A stretch of DNA of 51,424 nucleotides from Armatimonadota bacterium. Its GTDB lineage: Bacteria; Sysuimicrobiota; Sysuimicrobiia; Sysuimicrobiales; Humicultoraceae. Location: NCBI GenBank assembly GCA_016869025.1, contig VGFA01000020.1:1-51424 (forward strand), read 5' to 3'. The notes under the pieces are model-generated. The model saw nothing but the letters and a program-made list of their open reading frames with translations, was not told the DNA's origin and did not search any database. Below, one piece after another: positions 16,770-26,594 of this stretch. Made by a program: the position numbers and the translations under genes. Positions within the stretch are counted from its first letter, which is position 1. Each line of letters starts with the position of its first letter.

Positions 16770-18212
16770 ATGTCAACCGAGGGCCAGGGTTTCGTCAAGG
16801 AGATACCCAGCAAGTCCGAGCATTTCTCGGACTGGTACACCGCCGTCGCCCTCAAGGCCGAGCTGGCCGACTACTCTCCGGTGCGCGGGTGCATGGTCAT
16901 CCGGCCCTACGGCTACGCGCTGTGGGAGGGCATCCAGCGCTGGCTGGACGAGCGGTTCAAGGCGACCGGGCACGTCAACGCCTACTTTCCGCTGTTCGTC
17001 CCCGAGTCGTTCCTCAAGAAGGAAGCCGAGCACGTCGAGGGATTCGCTCCCCAGGTGGCCTGGGTGACCCACGGCGGCGACGAGGAACTGGCCGAGCGGC
17101 TGGCGGTGCGGCCGACCTCCGAGGCGATCATCCTGCCGATGTACGCCAACTGGATCCAGTCCTACCGCGACCTGCCGGTGCTGCTGCTGCAGTGGAACAG
17201 CGTGGTGCGCTGGGAGAAGTCCACCCGGCTGTTCCTGCGGACCAGCGAGTTCCTCTGGCACGAAGGGCACACCGCGCACGCCACGCTGGAGGAGGCCGAC
17301 CAGGAGTGCCTGACGATCCTGGAGATCTACCGGCAGCTGCTCGAGGACGTACTGGCCATCCCGGTCCTGGTGGGGCGCAAGTCGCCGACAGAGAAGTTCG
17401 CCGGCGCCGACTGGACCTACACCCTGGAGGCGTTGATGCCCGACCGGCAGGCCCTGCAGGCCGGGACCAGCCACTTCCTGGGACAGAACTTCGCCAAGGC
17501 CTTCGGCGTGAAGTTCCTCGACCGCGACAACACGGAGAAGTTCGTCTGGTCCACCTCGTGGGCGGTCTCGACGCGCCTGATCGGCTCGCTCATCATGGCG
17601 CACGGCGACGACCGCGGACTGGGCCTGCCCCCGCGCATCGCGCCGATCCAGGTTGTGATCGTTCCGATCCTTGGCAAGGAAGGCGAACGAGTCCTGGCCG
17701 CTGCCCGGGGGCTCGCGGATCGCCTGGGGAAGGTGGCGCGGGTGCGGCTGGACGACCGAGACGAGTACACGCCCGGCTGGAAGTTCAACGAATGGGAGAT
17801 GCGTGGCGTGCCGCTACGCCTGGAGATCGGACCGCGGGACGTGGCCTCCGACGCAGCGGTGATGGTGAAGCGTACCGGCGGCGGCAAGAAGGCCATCTCG
17901 CAGGACGGCATCGAGCAGATGGTGCTCGCGGCGCTGGAGGATGTGCAGAAGGAGTACTTCGACAGGGCCCAGGCGTTCATGGACGAGCATACCGTCTCAG
18001 CCGAGACAATCGAGCAGCTCGCGGCGGCGATTCAGGAGCGGCGTGGGTTCGTGCGCACAGGGTGGTGCCAGGAGCAGGCGTGCGAGGATGCCATTCGTGA
18101 GAGGACCGGCGCCTCACCGCGGGTCACACCGCTGAACGATGCTCCGGAGGGGACCTGCCTGGCGTGTGGCAAGCCATCTTCCGCGACCGTGTACTACGCG
18201 CGGGCGTACTGA
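16770..18212 (+). CDS. proS: Prolyl-tRNA synthetase, archaeal/eukaryotic-type (ProS type 3)
   Basis: ProRS charges tRNA-Pro with proline. The 480-residue length and domain order (class II core, anticodon-binding domain, C-terminal cysteine-bearing domain) are those of the archaeal-type enzyme, which lacks the INS editing domain of E. coli ProRS. Motif 2 and 3 regions are RPTSEAIILPMYANWIQSY, FLRTSEFLWHEGHTAHAT, and AHGDDRGLGLPPRIAPIQVV. The C-terminus has CLACGKPSSATVYYARAY. It is preceded by a proline T-box. A YbaK-type editing protein is encoded two genes downstream, which may supply the missing editing. Confidence 0.95.
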   Translation: MSTEGQGFVKEIPSKSEHFSDWYTAVALKAELADYSPVRGCMVIRPYGYALWEGIQRWLDERFKATGHVNAYFPLFVPESFLKKEAEHVEGFAPQVAWVTHGGDEELAERLAVRPTSEAIILPMYANWIQSYRDLPVLLLQWNSVVRWEKSTRLFLRTSEFLWHEGHTAHATLEEADQECLTILEIYRQLLEDVLAIPVLVGRKSPTEKFAGADWTYTLEALMPDRQALQAGTSHFLGQNFAKAFGVKFLDRDNTEKFVWSTSWAVSTRLIGSLIMAHGDDRGLGLPPRIAPIQVVIVPILGKEGERVLAAARGLADRLGKVARVRLDDRDEYTPGWKFNEWEMRGVPLRLEIGPRDVASDAAVMVKRTGGGKKAISQDGIEQMVLAALEDVQKEYFDRAQAFMDEHTVSAETIEQLAAAIQERRGFVRTGWCQEQACEDAIRERTGASPRVTPLNDAPEGTCLACGKPSSATVYYARAY

Positions 18213-18243
18213 TGCCGACCGGCCGCGGCGGGTTGCTCGGGCG

Positions 18244-19029
18244 GTGAAGCACCTGGCCCTGCGCCGTCCGCTCGTCTTCCTCGACCTGGAGACCACGGGC
18301 GTCAACCCTGCTTCCGATCGCATCGTAGAGATTGGCCTGATCAAGGCGCATCCAGACGGCCGGCGTGATGCGATGACCCGCCGCGTGAATCCTGGGATGC
18401 CGATTCCTCCTGCTTCCACCAGCATTCACGGGATCACCGACGCCGACGTGGCCGGCGCGCCGCGGTTCTCTCAGATCGCCGCCGACGTGGTGGCGTTCAT
18501 CGGAGACGCCGATCTGGCCGGCTTCAACGTCCAGAGGTTCGACATCCCGGTGCTCCTTCGCGAACTGGCGATGGTCGGCGCGCGCCTGGACATGGAGGGC
18601 CGCGCGGTCGTGGATGCGCAGGTGATCTTCCACCGGAAGGAACCGCGCGACCTGACCGCGGCCTACCGGTACTACTGCGGCAGGGAGCTGGAGGGAGCCC
18701 ACGGCGCCCAGGCAGACGTTGAAGCGTGCGCCGAGATACTCGACGCCCAACTCGCGGCCTATCCCGACCTGCCGAGGAGCCCGCAGGAACTCGCGGACCT
18801 GTTCAACCCGCGCGATCCCAACGCGATTGACCCCGATGGGAAGTTCGTGTGGGAGCGCGGGGAAGCGGTGCTGACCTTCGGGCCAGACGGCGTGCGCGGC
18901 CGGTCCCTGCGCGATCTGGCCGACAAGGATCGGGGGTTCCTGGAATGGATCCTGCGCAAGGAGTTCGGACCGGAGGTCAAGGCGATCGTGCAGGACGCGC
19001 TCCTGGGCCGGTTCCCGACCAGGCAGTAG
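18244..19029 (+). CDS. DEDDh 3'-5' exonuclease (DnaQ-like)
   Basis: The N-terminal 165 residues form a DnaQ-type exonuclease. ExoI is FLDLETTG (Asp and Glu metal ligands), ExoII is GFNVQRFDIPVL, and ExoIII-epsilon is HGAQADVEA (His and Asp). The C-terminal region (FNPRDPNAIDPDGKFVWERG and LADKDRGFLEWILRKEFGP) is the extra segment seen in many stand-alone epsilon-like exonucleases. It could proofread or trim DNA or RNA 3' ends. The GTG at 18244 is chosen because it begins just before the domain; no clear Shine-Dalgarno marks it. Confidence 0.85.
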   Translation: MKHLALRRPLVFLDLETTGVNPASDRIVEIGLIKAHPDGRRDAMTRRVNPGMPIPPASTSIHGITDADVAGAPRFSQIAADVVAFIGDADLAGFNVQRFDIPVLLRELAMVGARLDMEGRAVVDAQVIFHRKEPRDLTAAYRYYCGRELEGAHGAQADVEACAEILDAQLAAYPDLPRSPQELADLFNPRDPNAIDPDGKFVWERGEAVLTFGPDGVRGRSLRDLADKDRGFLEWILRKEFGPEVKAIVQDALLGRFPTRQ

Positions 19030-19036
19030 GCCGCTG

Positions 19037-19510
19037 ATGTCTTCTGCCACCGACCGCGTGTACCAGGCACTTTCTGCGCTGGGGGTCTGCGCGGAGATAC
19101 AGGAGTTCCCGCAAGGAACGCGCACGGCCCAGGATGCTGCCGACGCGATCGGTACCACGCTGGGCCAGATCGTGAAGTCCCTGGTGTTCCTGGCGGACGG
19201 GCGGCCAGTGCTGGTCCTGGCCTCGGGCAAGAACCGGGTGGACTCGGGGAAGCTCGCCCGCGCCGCAGGCGCAGGGAAGATCGAGCGCGCCGACGCCGAC
19301 CGGGTTCGCGCGGCCACCGGTTTCGCGATCGGCGGCGTACCGCCGGTGGGGCACGCCGCGCCGATGGAAACCTACATAGACGTAGACCTGCTCTCGTACG
19401 AGATCGTCTACGCGGCGGCCGGCACACCGAATGCGATCTTTCCCATTGCCCCGAGCGATCTGGTGAGGGTGACCGGCGGCCGGGTCGCGGAACTCGCCCA
19501 GCCGCAGTAG
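19037..19510 (+). CDS. YbaK/EbsC-type aminoacyl-tRNA deacylase
   Basis: The 157-residue protein belongs to the YbaK/ProX superfamily of stand-alone editing proteins that hydrolyse mischarged tRNA, often Ala- or Cys-tRNA-Pro. Motifs are ILxxLxxGTRTAQDAADAIG-like near residue 25, QIVKSLVFLADGRPVLVLASGKNRVD containing the conserved Lys, and ATGFAIGGVPPVGH with the GxxPG-like loop. It lies seven bases after the exonuclease and in the same run as proS, whose product lacks an editing domain. Trans-editing of tRNA-Pro is therefore a reasonable inference, not shown here. Confidence 0.85.
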   Translation: MSSATDRVYQALSALGVCAEIQEFPQGTRTAQDAADAIGTTLGQIVKSLVFLADGRPVLVLASGKNRVDSGKLARAAGAGKIERADADRVRAATGFAIGGVPPVGHAAPMETYIDVDLLSYEIVYAAAGTPNAIFPIAPSDLVRVTGGRVAELAQPQ

Positions 19511-19532
19511 CGCAAACAGAAGGAGTGACCGG

Positions 19533-20873
19533 ATGTACCTGCTGCGTCGTCGCATCGCCCCGATCCTGCTCTCACTCGCCGTCTTTGCGCTTGCTCCGGT
19601 GCCGGCGCTGGGGCAGCCGGTGCCGCCCGCGCCATCCGGGGAGGCGGCGTTCGCGCACGTGCAGCACCTGGCAGGCACGATCGGACCACGACCCACCGGG
19701 ACGCTGTCCGAGCGGCAGGCCGCGGACTACCTGGCAGCGCAGTTACGCCAGTTCGGATACCAGGTGGACCTCCATTCGTTCCGATTCCCGTACTTTGAGG
19801 CACGGCGGGTCGAGATGCAGCAGTTGGGCGCGGTCTCCCGTCAGGTACCGGCCATGGCGCTATTCTACTCGGCGCCCAGCGCGCCCACGGGGTTGGAGGC
19901 CGACGTCGTCCACGTCGGGCTGGGCCGGCCGTCGGACTACGAAGGCCGGCAGGTCACAGGCGCGATCGCCCTGGTGGCGCGCGGCTCGATCACCTTCACG
20001 GAAAAGGCGACGAACGCGGCCGCGCGAGGCGCGGCGGCGGTCGTGATCTACAACAGCCAGCCGGAAGGGATAATGGCAGGGGTCCTGACCCAGCCGTCGA
20101 GGATTCCGGCCGTGGCGATCTCCAACGAAGACGGCGTCCGCCTGATCGAGGCGGCGCAGCAGGGCCGTCTCCGTGTCCGCCTGCTCGTGGACACCGTGCT
20201 CGAGACGCGCTCGACCGCAAACGTCGTGGCCACCAAGCGGGGCGCGGCGCGGCCTGAGGAGATAGTGGTTGTTGGGGCCCATTACGATTCGGTGCCGGGC
20301 AGTCCCGGCGCCAACGACAACGCATCCGGGGTCGCGGTCGTGCTCGAGGTTGCGCGCGTGCTTGCCGGTGCGCCCACCCCACGCACCGTGCAGTTCGTCC
20401 TTTTCGCGGCAGAGGAACTGGGCCTGTTTGGCTCGGTGGCATTCGCGGACGAGCGAAGGCGGGGCGTAGTTGCCATGATCAACCTTGACATGGTGGGATG
20501 GGGGGGCGACCTGATGGTGGGCAGTTCTCCCGGACGCGACGAGGCCCTGGTAAACGCCACGCTCGAGGTGGCGCGGACGCTGGGTATCCCGGTCAGCCGG
20601 TTCCGCATGGCGGGCAGCGATCACGCGAGCTTCGAGCGGGTGGGGGTCCCCGCCGTCTTCCTGCACAGGGGCGTTGATCCGCACTACCACCAGCCTACCG
20701 ACCTGCCGCCCATCGTGGACCCACGGAACCTGGAGGAAGCTGCCCGGCTGGTGGTGGGGGTGCTGCTACATCCAGCGTTCCCGTCCGCGGTAGTAGGTCG
20801 CCGGCGCATCGGGATGGCGGCGCCGGAACTCCCGGTAGCGCCGCAGCAGGCGCCGGTAGCGCGCGTCGGATGA
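19533..20873 (+). CDS. Secreted M28-family aminopeptidase with PA domain
   Basis: The 446-residue protein has a signal peptide (RRRIAPILLSLAVFALAPVP, cleavage near GQP at residue 30). A PA-like insert follows at about 100-215 (GLGRPSDYEGRQVTGAIALV and AAAVVIYNSQ). Then comes an M28 zinc peptidase: VVVGAHYDSVPGSPGANDNASG (His and Asp ligands), FAAEELGLFGS (catalytic Glu and Glu ligand), NLDMVGWG, and HRGVDPHYHQPTD with the last His ligand. It should trim N-termini of peptides outside the cell. It starts with AGGAGTGACC upstream. The last 108 bases overlap the convergent gene, and the tail after LLHPAFPSAVV is not part of the peptidase domain. Confidence 0.9.
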   Translation: MYLLRRRIAPILLSLAVFALAPVPALGQPVPPAPSGEAAFAHVQHLAGTIGPRPTGTLSERQAADYLAAQLRQFGYQVDLHSFRFPYFEARRVEMQQLGAVSRQVPAMALFYSAPSAPTGLEADVVHVGLGRPSDYEGRQVTGAIALVARGSITFTEKATNAAARGAAAVVIYNSQPEGIMAGVLTQPSRIPAVAISNEDGVRLIEAAQQGRLRVRLLVDTVLETRSTANVVATKRGAARPEEIVVVGAHYDSVPGSPGANDNASGVAVVLEVARVLAGAPTPRTVQFVLFAAEELGLFGSVAFADERRRGVVAMINLDMVGWGGDLMVGSSPGRDEALVNATLEVARTLGIPVSRFRMAGSDHASFERVGVPAVFLHRGVDPHYHQPTDLPPIVDPRNLEEAARLVVGVLLHPAFPSAVVGRRRIGMAAPELPVAPQQAPVARVG

Positions 20874-21527
20874 GCGCAGCGTCCTGTGGGGCGCGGCGAT
20901 CAGGTGGCGCTCCAGCTTCCACATATTACGGCGGTTGAACCGCCAGTCGTAGTCTCCGAGGTCGCGGAGGTCTATCAGCGCGTAGCCGGTGAGCCGTCCG
21001 GTGAAGTCCACGTAGGGGTCGTAGTAGCTCCACACAAGGTCGCGGATTGACCTGAAGACCGGCCTGCGGCCGTGAAGTCCGGCGTCCCGGGATCGCGCCA
21101 CGGCGCCCCACCGGCCGCGCCGCCTGAAGACGAACAGCACGTGATCCAGGTTGTCCTGCGACTCCAGACTCACAACCAGCGGCGGGTGGCCGTGCTGCTC
21201 CAGGATGACGGTTGCCGCCAGCGCCGACTCCACACACATGACCTCACCCGCCCGGACGACCTCACGGAAGGAGGCCAGGGTCTTGCCGACGCGGTGGTGG
21301 TTGTACCGCAGCGAGTTGAGGTACCGCTGCACCTGCCACGGTGTGCGGAGAGCGTCGATGACGGCGCGTTCCTTCCGGGTGAAGGCACTGCGGGGTGGCG
21401 GCTGGTGGGTCACGGCGGCGAATGTTCGCGCGATCCGTTCAGAAAGCCTGCCGGCCTCTCGCCTGGCCCCTAAGCGGCTCCCGCCTCGAGCTGAACGATC
21501 AGGTCGAGTAGGCCAGCGGCTTCCCAT
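20766..21527 (-). CDS. Transglutaminase-like cysteine-protein of unknown substrate
   Basis: The 253-residue protein has features of the transglutaminase/peptidase-like fold: Cys98 in GEVMCVESALAATVILEQHG, then His in QDNLDHVLFVFRRRG and an Asp in ARSRDAGLHGR. These are spaced as a Cys-His-Asp triad. N- and C-terminal regions are basic. I cannot name a substrate. The start is uncertain: ATG 21527 overlaps the end of the fic gene by 58 bases and has no Shine-Dalgarno, while GTG 21413 is a shorter option. The 3' end overlaps the M28 peptidase by 108 bases on the other strand, an unusually long convergent overlap. Confidence 0.65.
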   Translation of the reverse strand: MGSRWPTRPDRSARGGSRLGARREAGRLSERIARTFAAVTHQPPPRSAFTRKERAVIDALRTPWQVQRYLNSLRYNHHRVGKTLASFREVVRAGEVMCVESALAATVILEQHGHPPLVVSLESQDNLDHVLFVFRRRGRWGAVARSRDAGLHGRRPVFRSIRDLVWSYYDPYVDFTGRLTGYALIDLRDLGDYDWRFNRRNMWKLERHLIAAPHRTLRSSDARYRRLLRRYREFRRRHPDAPATYYRGRERWM

Positions 21528-22564
21528 GCCCGGTTGCGCCGTGATTCGGAAACCGGTGCAAGCACGGCTGCGTTGACAAGCTCTCGGATGGCGTGGTTGA
21601 CGGCTGGCTTGGAACGCCTGGTCGCGGCAACTGCGACCGGGACCGTGATGATTGGGTAGGCAGGTAGGATTTCAATGATCGCCCAGGACGCGGCGTCTGC
21701 ACGTGGGGAAGACGCCTCGCGGAGTTGCCCCCGCCACCCCGCCCGCAGCTCGGCCACCAGCTCCACGTATCGAGTCGCCAGCGTGGCGGCTCGGGCGGCG
21801 GCAGCGGCGAAGATCTCGAGCCATTCGGCCATCTGATCCTGGCGGAACAATGTCAACCCCCGGATGTAGCGTTCTCTGTCTCGTGCCAGCACGACGCTGA
21901 TCGGTGGCACGAGCGTGGGAGCGAGGCGTCGCCTGCGCAGTATCACTTGAACGAGCGCGCGCCCCGTTCGGCCGTTCCCGTCCTCGAAAGGATGGATTGT
22001 CTCGAATTGCGCGTGTGCGATTGCAGCCTGCACGAGTGGCGGGAGGTCGTCTATGCTGCAGAAGCTGCACAGGTCGTTGATCAACCTGACCACCTCTTCG
22101 GGCGGAGGTGGTACGAACTCTGCGCCGCAAGGGTTGTAGTCGTTCCCCCCGATCCAGTTCTGTTTGTGACGGAACCGCCCTGCCATAGCACGATTGGGGG
22201 CCCGCTCCAGAAGCACGCGGTGGATCGCCAGCAGATCCTCGGGAGCGACCTCTCGCGCTGCAGGCATCTCCTCGATGGCGAACTGCATTGCGTCGATGCT
22301 GGCGAGGATCTCAATAGCGTTCGGGCCGATACTGCGCCCCGCATCGCTCGCGACTTCAGCACGCGCCAGTGTCCGGGCATCAATCTGCATGCCTGCGACC
22401 TTTGACGATGCGATCGATTCGGCACGGAGCAGCAATCTGGCGAGCGGGACGAGTGCCGGGCTGGCCTGGTTATTCAGTCTGGCGACGGCTGCCTCTGCAT
22501 CAGATACGACTGCTGCTATCTCTCCGGGCAACGAGATAGAGAGGCCTGCTATGGGTTCGGGCAC
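21470..22564 (-). CDS. Fic-family AMP-transferase-type protein
   Basis: The 364-residue protein has a Fic_N-like helical region (1-110). A Fic core follows with the perfect active-site motif HPFEDGNGRTGR (191-202), where His191 is the catalytic base. The C-terminal part carries a winged-helix-like segment (ATRRSKPAVNHAIRELVNAA). Fic proteins transfer AMP or other groups to hydroxyls on target proteins. The alpha-inhibitory motif of class II Fic proteins ([S/T]xxxE[G/N]) would fall at SSKVAG (53-58), but the inhibitory Glu is Ala57 here. GTG start. The function of the target is unknown; the gene lies in a region otherwise ordinary. Confidence 0.9.
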   Translation of the reverse strand: MPEPIAGLSISLPGEIAAVVSDAEAAVARLNNQASPALVPLARLLLRAESIASSKVAGMQIDARTLARAEVASDAGRSIGPNAIEILASIDAMQFAIEEMPAAREVAPEDLLAIHRVLLERAPNRAMAGRFRHKQNWIGGNDYNPCGAEFVPPPPEEVVRLINDLCSFCSIDDLPPLVQAAIAHAQFETIHPFEDGNGRTGRALVQVILRRRRLAPTLVPPISVVLARDRERYIRGLTLFRQDQMAEWLEIFAAAAARAATLATRYVELVAELRAGWRGQLREASSPRADAASWAIIEILPAYPIITVPVAVAATRRSKPAVNHAIRELVNAAVLAPVSESRRNRAWEAAGLLDLIVQLEAGAA

Positions 22565-22778
22565 GAATGCATCGTACTCGCAGGCGCGCCGATACCTTGG
22601 GGCGCATGTAGCGCGTGGTTGTACTTCCAGACTCGCCTCAGGAGTTGTCCGCGCATCTTATCCTTAACCGACTACCGCCGTAAGTAATGGATAACCAGTA
22701 GTCTTTACTAAGACAAGGGGGTCAGACCCGCGCCCGACGCCGACGGCAGGAATTCTGCAATTGCCCGAGCGGGCTGCG

Positions 22779-22807
22779 TTGCCCACGACCGCGCCCGGTG
22801 GTAGACT
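22779..22807 (+). promoter_or_regulatory. Promoter of the riboflavin operon leader
   Basis: TTGCCC (22779-22784) and TAGACT (22802-22807) are separated by 17 bases, just ahead of the FMN aptamer. Between 22565 and 22778 I see no other feature. Confidence 0.55.
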
Positions 22808-22833
22808 GAACTGGCGGTCCAATCGAATAGCAG

Positions 22834-22970
22834 ACCTTCGGGGCAGGGTGAGCCGGCGTGCGCCGGCAATTCCCGATCGGCGGTAGAGCCCGCTAGCCCG
22901 GCTGCGCAAGCAGCCAGGCAGATCCGGTGAGACTCCGGGGCCGACGGTAAAGTCCGGATGGAAGAAGGTC
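22834..22970 (+). promoter_or_regulatory. FMN riboswitch (RFN element)
   Basis: The conserved RFN blocks appear in order: CTTCGGGGCAGGGTG, AATTCCCGATCGGCGGTA, GAGCCCGC, GCAGATCCGGTGAGACTCCG and GGCCGACGGTAAAGTCCGGATG, ending GAAGAAGG. The first and last blocks pair to close the aptamer. FMN binding lowers expression of the downstream rib genes. No terminator with a T-tract is seen after it. Control is more likely at translation initiation, where the ribD ribosome-binding site is folded in a hairpin. Confidence 0.95.
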
Positions 22971-23062
22971 AGGATTGGAACCCGGGATTCGGTCGCCGGG
23001 ACCGACGGTGTGCTTTGTGCGCGCCGCGGCCTCCAGCCCGAACCCGCGTTCCGATGCACCTG

Positions 23063-23089
23063 CGCCCGGAGGTCTATGGACCCCGGGCG
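23063..23089 (+). promoter_or_regulatory. Hairpin holding the ribD Shine-Dalgarno and start codon
   Basis: CGCCCGG (23063-23069) pairs with CCGGGCG (23083-23089), and GGTC (23071-23074) with GACC (23079-23082). A70 is bulged and the loop is TATG. The Shine-Dalgarno GGAGG (23068-23072) lies in the stem and the ATG (23076-23078) in the loop. This is a natural expression platform for FMN control of ribD translation. Confidence 0.55.
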
Positions 23090-24221
23090 TGATCATTTGC
23101 TCATGGGAACGCACGACGACACCACGATGATGCAGCAGGCCCTCCGCCTCGCGCGGCGTGCCGTCGGGCGCACCAGCCCGAACCCGATGGTCGGGGCGGT
23201 GATCGTCGCAGGCGACGAGATCGTCGGGTCGGGGTACCACGCCAGAGCAGGCGAGGCGCACGCCGAGGTCGTTGCCCTGCGTAAGGCCGGCACCCGCGCC
23301 CGCGGAGCCACCCTCTACGTGAACCTCGAGCCGTGCGCGCACACCGGCCGCACCGGTCCCTGCACCGAGGCGCTGGTTGACGCGGGCATCCGCCGCGTCG
23401 TGGTCGCCATGCGCGATCCCGACCCCAAAGTGGACGGCAGGGGGATCGCGCGGCTACGTGAAGCCGGCATCGAGGTGGAGATCGGCCTGCTCGAAGACCG
23501 GGCCCTGCGGCTGAACGAGTCCTACGTCAAGCACCGCCGGACCGGGATTCCTTTCGTCACGCTCAAGTGGGCTATGAGCCTGGACGGCAAGATCGGCGCT
23601 GATCGCGGGAGCGCGACCGCGCTCACCGGCGAGGAGGCGCGGCGCTTCGCGCACTCCCTGCGCAACACCCACGACGCGGTGCTGGTGGGAGTGCAGACCG
23701 TGCTCGCCGACGACCCCCAACTGACGTGCAGGATCCCCGGCGGCCGCAATCCGCTGCGCGTGGTCCTGGACTCGCGACTGCGCACTCCGCCGGATGCGCG
23801 CGTGGCCGCCGGCGTCGTCGAAGCGCCGACCCTGATCGCCACGACGGCAACGGCGCTCCCTGCGCAGGTCGAGGCGATGAGGCGGGTCGGCGTGGAGGTG
23901 CTCGTACTAGATCAGGCGCCGCAGGGTGTGGACCTGAGCGCCCTCATGGAGGAGTTGGGGCGCCGGGGGGTGCAAAGCGTCCTGATCGAGGGCGGCGGAA
24001 CCGTGAACGCCTCCGCGCTTGCCGCCGGCGTCGTTGACAAGGTGGTCGCGCTCGTGGCGCCCCGATTGATCGGCGGAACCCTGGCGCCCACGCCCGTGGA
24101 CGGCCCGGGGCTCGCGGGCGTCACAGGGGCCGTGCGCCTGTCGGAGGTGCGCACCCGAAAACTGGGAAAGGACATACTGATCGAAGGGAAGGTGGAAGAC
24201 AGATGTTCACAGGCCTTGTAG
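23076..24221 (+). CDS. ribD: Bifunctional riboflavin deaminase/reductase RibD
   Basis: RibD carries out two steps of riboflavin synthesis: deamination of the pyrimidine, then reduction of its ribosyl side chain. The N-terminal deaminase (about residues 15-150) has the zinc site HAEVVAL and PCAHTGRTGPC (as EPCAH...C). The C-terminal reductase (150-381) begins FVTLKWAMSLDGKIG and has ALTGEEARRFAH and LIEGGGTVNASAL. ATG 23076, with GGAGG upstream inside a hairpin, is chosen over ATG 23103, which has no ribosome-binding site. It is the first gene of the FMN-riboswitch operon. Confidence 0.95.
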   Translation: MDPGRDHLLMGTHDDTTMMQQALRLARRAVGRTSPNPMVGAVIVAGDEIVGSGYHARAGEAHAEVVALRKAGTRARGATLYVNLEPCAHTGRTGPCTEALVDAGIRRVVVAMRDPDPKVDGRGIARLREAGIEVEIGLLEDRALRLNESYVKHRRTGIPFVTLKWAMSLDGKIGADRGSATALTGEEARRFAHSLRNTHDAVLVGVQTVLADDPQLTCRIPGGRNPLRVVLDSRLRTPPDARVAAGVVEAPTLIATTATALPAQVEAMRRVGVEVLVLDQAPQGVDLSALMEELGRRGVQSVLIEGGGTVNASALAAGVVDKVVALVAPRLIGGTLAPTPVDGPGLAGVTGAVRLSEVRTRKLGKDILIEGKVEDRCSQAL

Positions 24222-24801
24222 AAGAGCTCGGCGAGATCCAGATCATCACCGGCAACGCCGACGGTGTGCGCCTGAGGGTACGGGCAGGAGCGGTGCTCGA
24301 CGGTGCCCGTGTTGGCGAGAGCATTGCCGTCAGCGGCGTGTGCCTGACCATCGTGGACGTCGAGGGCAAGGCGTTCGCGGCCGACGTGGTGGCCGAGACC
24401 CTGCGGCGGACCACGCTGGGAGGGCTGCGGCCAGGGGATCCGGTGAACCTGGAGCGGCCTTTGCGGTTCGACCAGCGTCTGGGAGGGCACATAGTCCAGG
24501 GGCACGTGGACGGTGTGGGCACGATCACCTCGATCAGGCCCGAGGGCGAGGGCGTGTGGATGGAGATCGCGCCGCCGCCGGCGCTCATGCGCTACCTGGT
24601 GGAGAAGGGTTCGGTTGCCGCCGACGGCGTCAGTCTCACCGTGGCGGCAATCACGGACGCACCCGGGTTTGCGGTTGCGCTGATACCTCACACCCTGGCC
24701 GTGACCACGTTGGGACGTTGGGGCGTGGGTGGCCGGGTGAACATCGAGGTGGACATCCTGGCCAAGCACGTGGAAAAGCTGCTGGAAGGGGTGGCGGGAC
24801 G

Positions 24802-24814
<13 letters not shown>
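24203..24814 (+). CDS. ribE: Riboflavin synthase alpha subunit
   Basis: Riboflavin synthase dismutates two 6,7-dimethyl-8-ribityllumazine molecules to riboflavin and the pyrimidine precursor. The 203-residue protein has the two lumazine-binding repeats of the family. The first starts [12 protein letters not shown] and contains [11 protein letters not shown]; the second includes [14 protein letters not shown] and [10 protein letters not shown]. It overlaps ribD by 19 bases and ribBA by 13, so the three genes are tightly coupled. Confidence 0.95.
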
Positions 24815-26040
<1,226 letters not shown>

Positions 26041-26078
26041 GGCACGGCCGGGTCTGGTGATGGGAGGGTGACAGGAGG

Positions 26079-26594
26079 ATGATGGCTCAGAGGGGAGCGA
26101 CCTTCCGCGGCGGAGATGACGCCGCAGGGCTGGCCTTCGCCTTGGTGGTCAGCCGGTACAACGAGGCGATCACGCAGCGTCTGCTCGACGGCGCACTGGA
26201 GGTACTCGCTGCGAAGGGCGCGGTGCGCACCGACGTGGCATGGGTACCAGGCGCGCTGGAGATCCCCCTGGTTGCCCGGCGCATGGCCGAGGCGCGGGGC
26301 GAGGGGGCCACCGGGCGGCGCGGCGCGCGCCTTTACGATGCCGTCATCTGCCTGGGATGCGTCATCAAGGGCGAGACGCTGCACTTCGACCTCGTGGCCC
26401 AGCAGGCCGCGGCCGGAATCGCCAGGGTCTCGCTGGAGACAGGTGTCCCGGTGATCAACGAGGTGCTGGCGGTCTTCGAGCCCGAGCAGGCAGCGGCGCG
26501 CTCAGGGGGCAGGGTCAACCTCGGCGCCGATGCCGCCCACGCGGCGATCCAGATGGCCAACCTGATACGGGCGCTGGAGGCCGCGGAAAAGTGA
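26079..26594 (+). CDS. ribH: 6,7-dimethyl-8-ribityllumazine synthase
   Basis: The 171-residue protein condenses the pyrimidine with the four-carbon unit to make the lumazine. The N-terminal VVSRYNEAITQRLLDGALE and WVPGALEIPLVARRM carry the family's substrate-binding motifs, and CLGCVIKGETLHFD contains the catalytic His. The usual FGVLT segment is replaced by NEVLAVFEPEQA, and there is a 10-residue insert (ARGEGATGRRGARL) before the central strand, so this is a divergent member. The start has GACAGGAGG upstream. It is the last core gene of the rib operon; the next gene overlaps its stop. Confidence 0.93.
   Translation: MMAQRGATFRGGDDAAGLAFALVVSRYNEAITQRLLDGALEVLAAKGAVRTDVAWVPGALEIPLVARRMAEARGEGATGRRGARLYDAVICLGCVIKGETLHFDLVAQQAAAGIARVSLETGVPVINEVLAVFEPEQAAARSGGRVNLGADAAHAAIQMANLIRALEAAEK

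Noticed and set aside
16688-18100. 470-codon frame overlapping proS
   Set aside because: Frame-shifted shadow of proS with low-complexity Arg/Gly composition and no family motifs.
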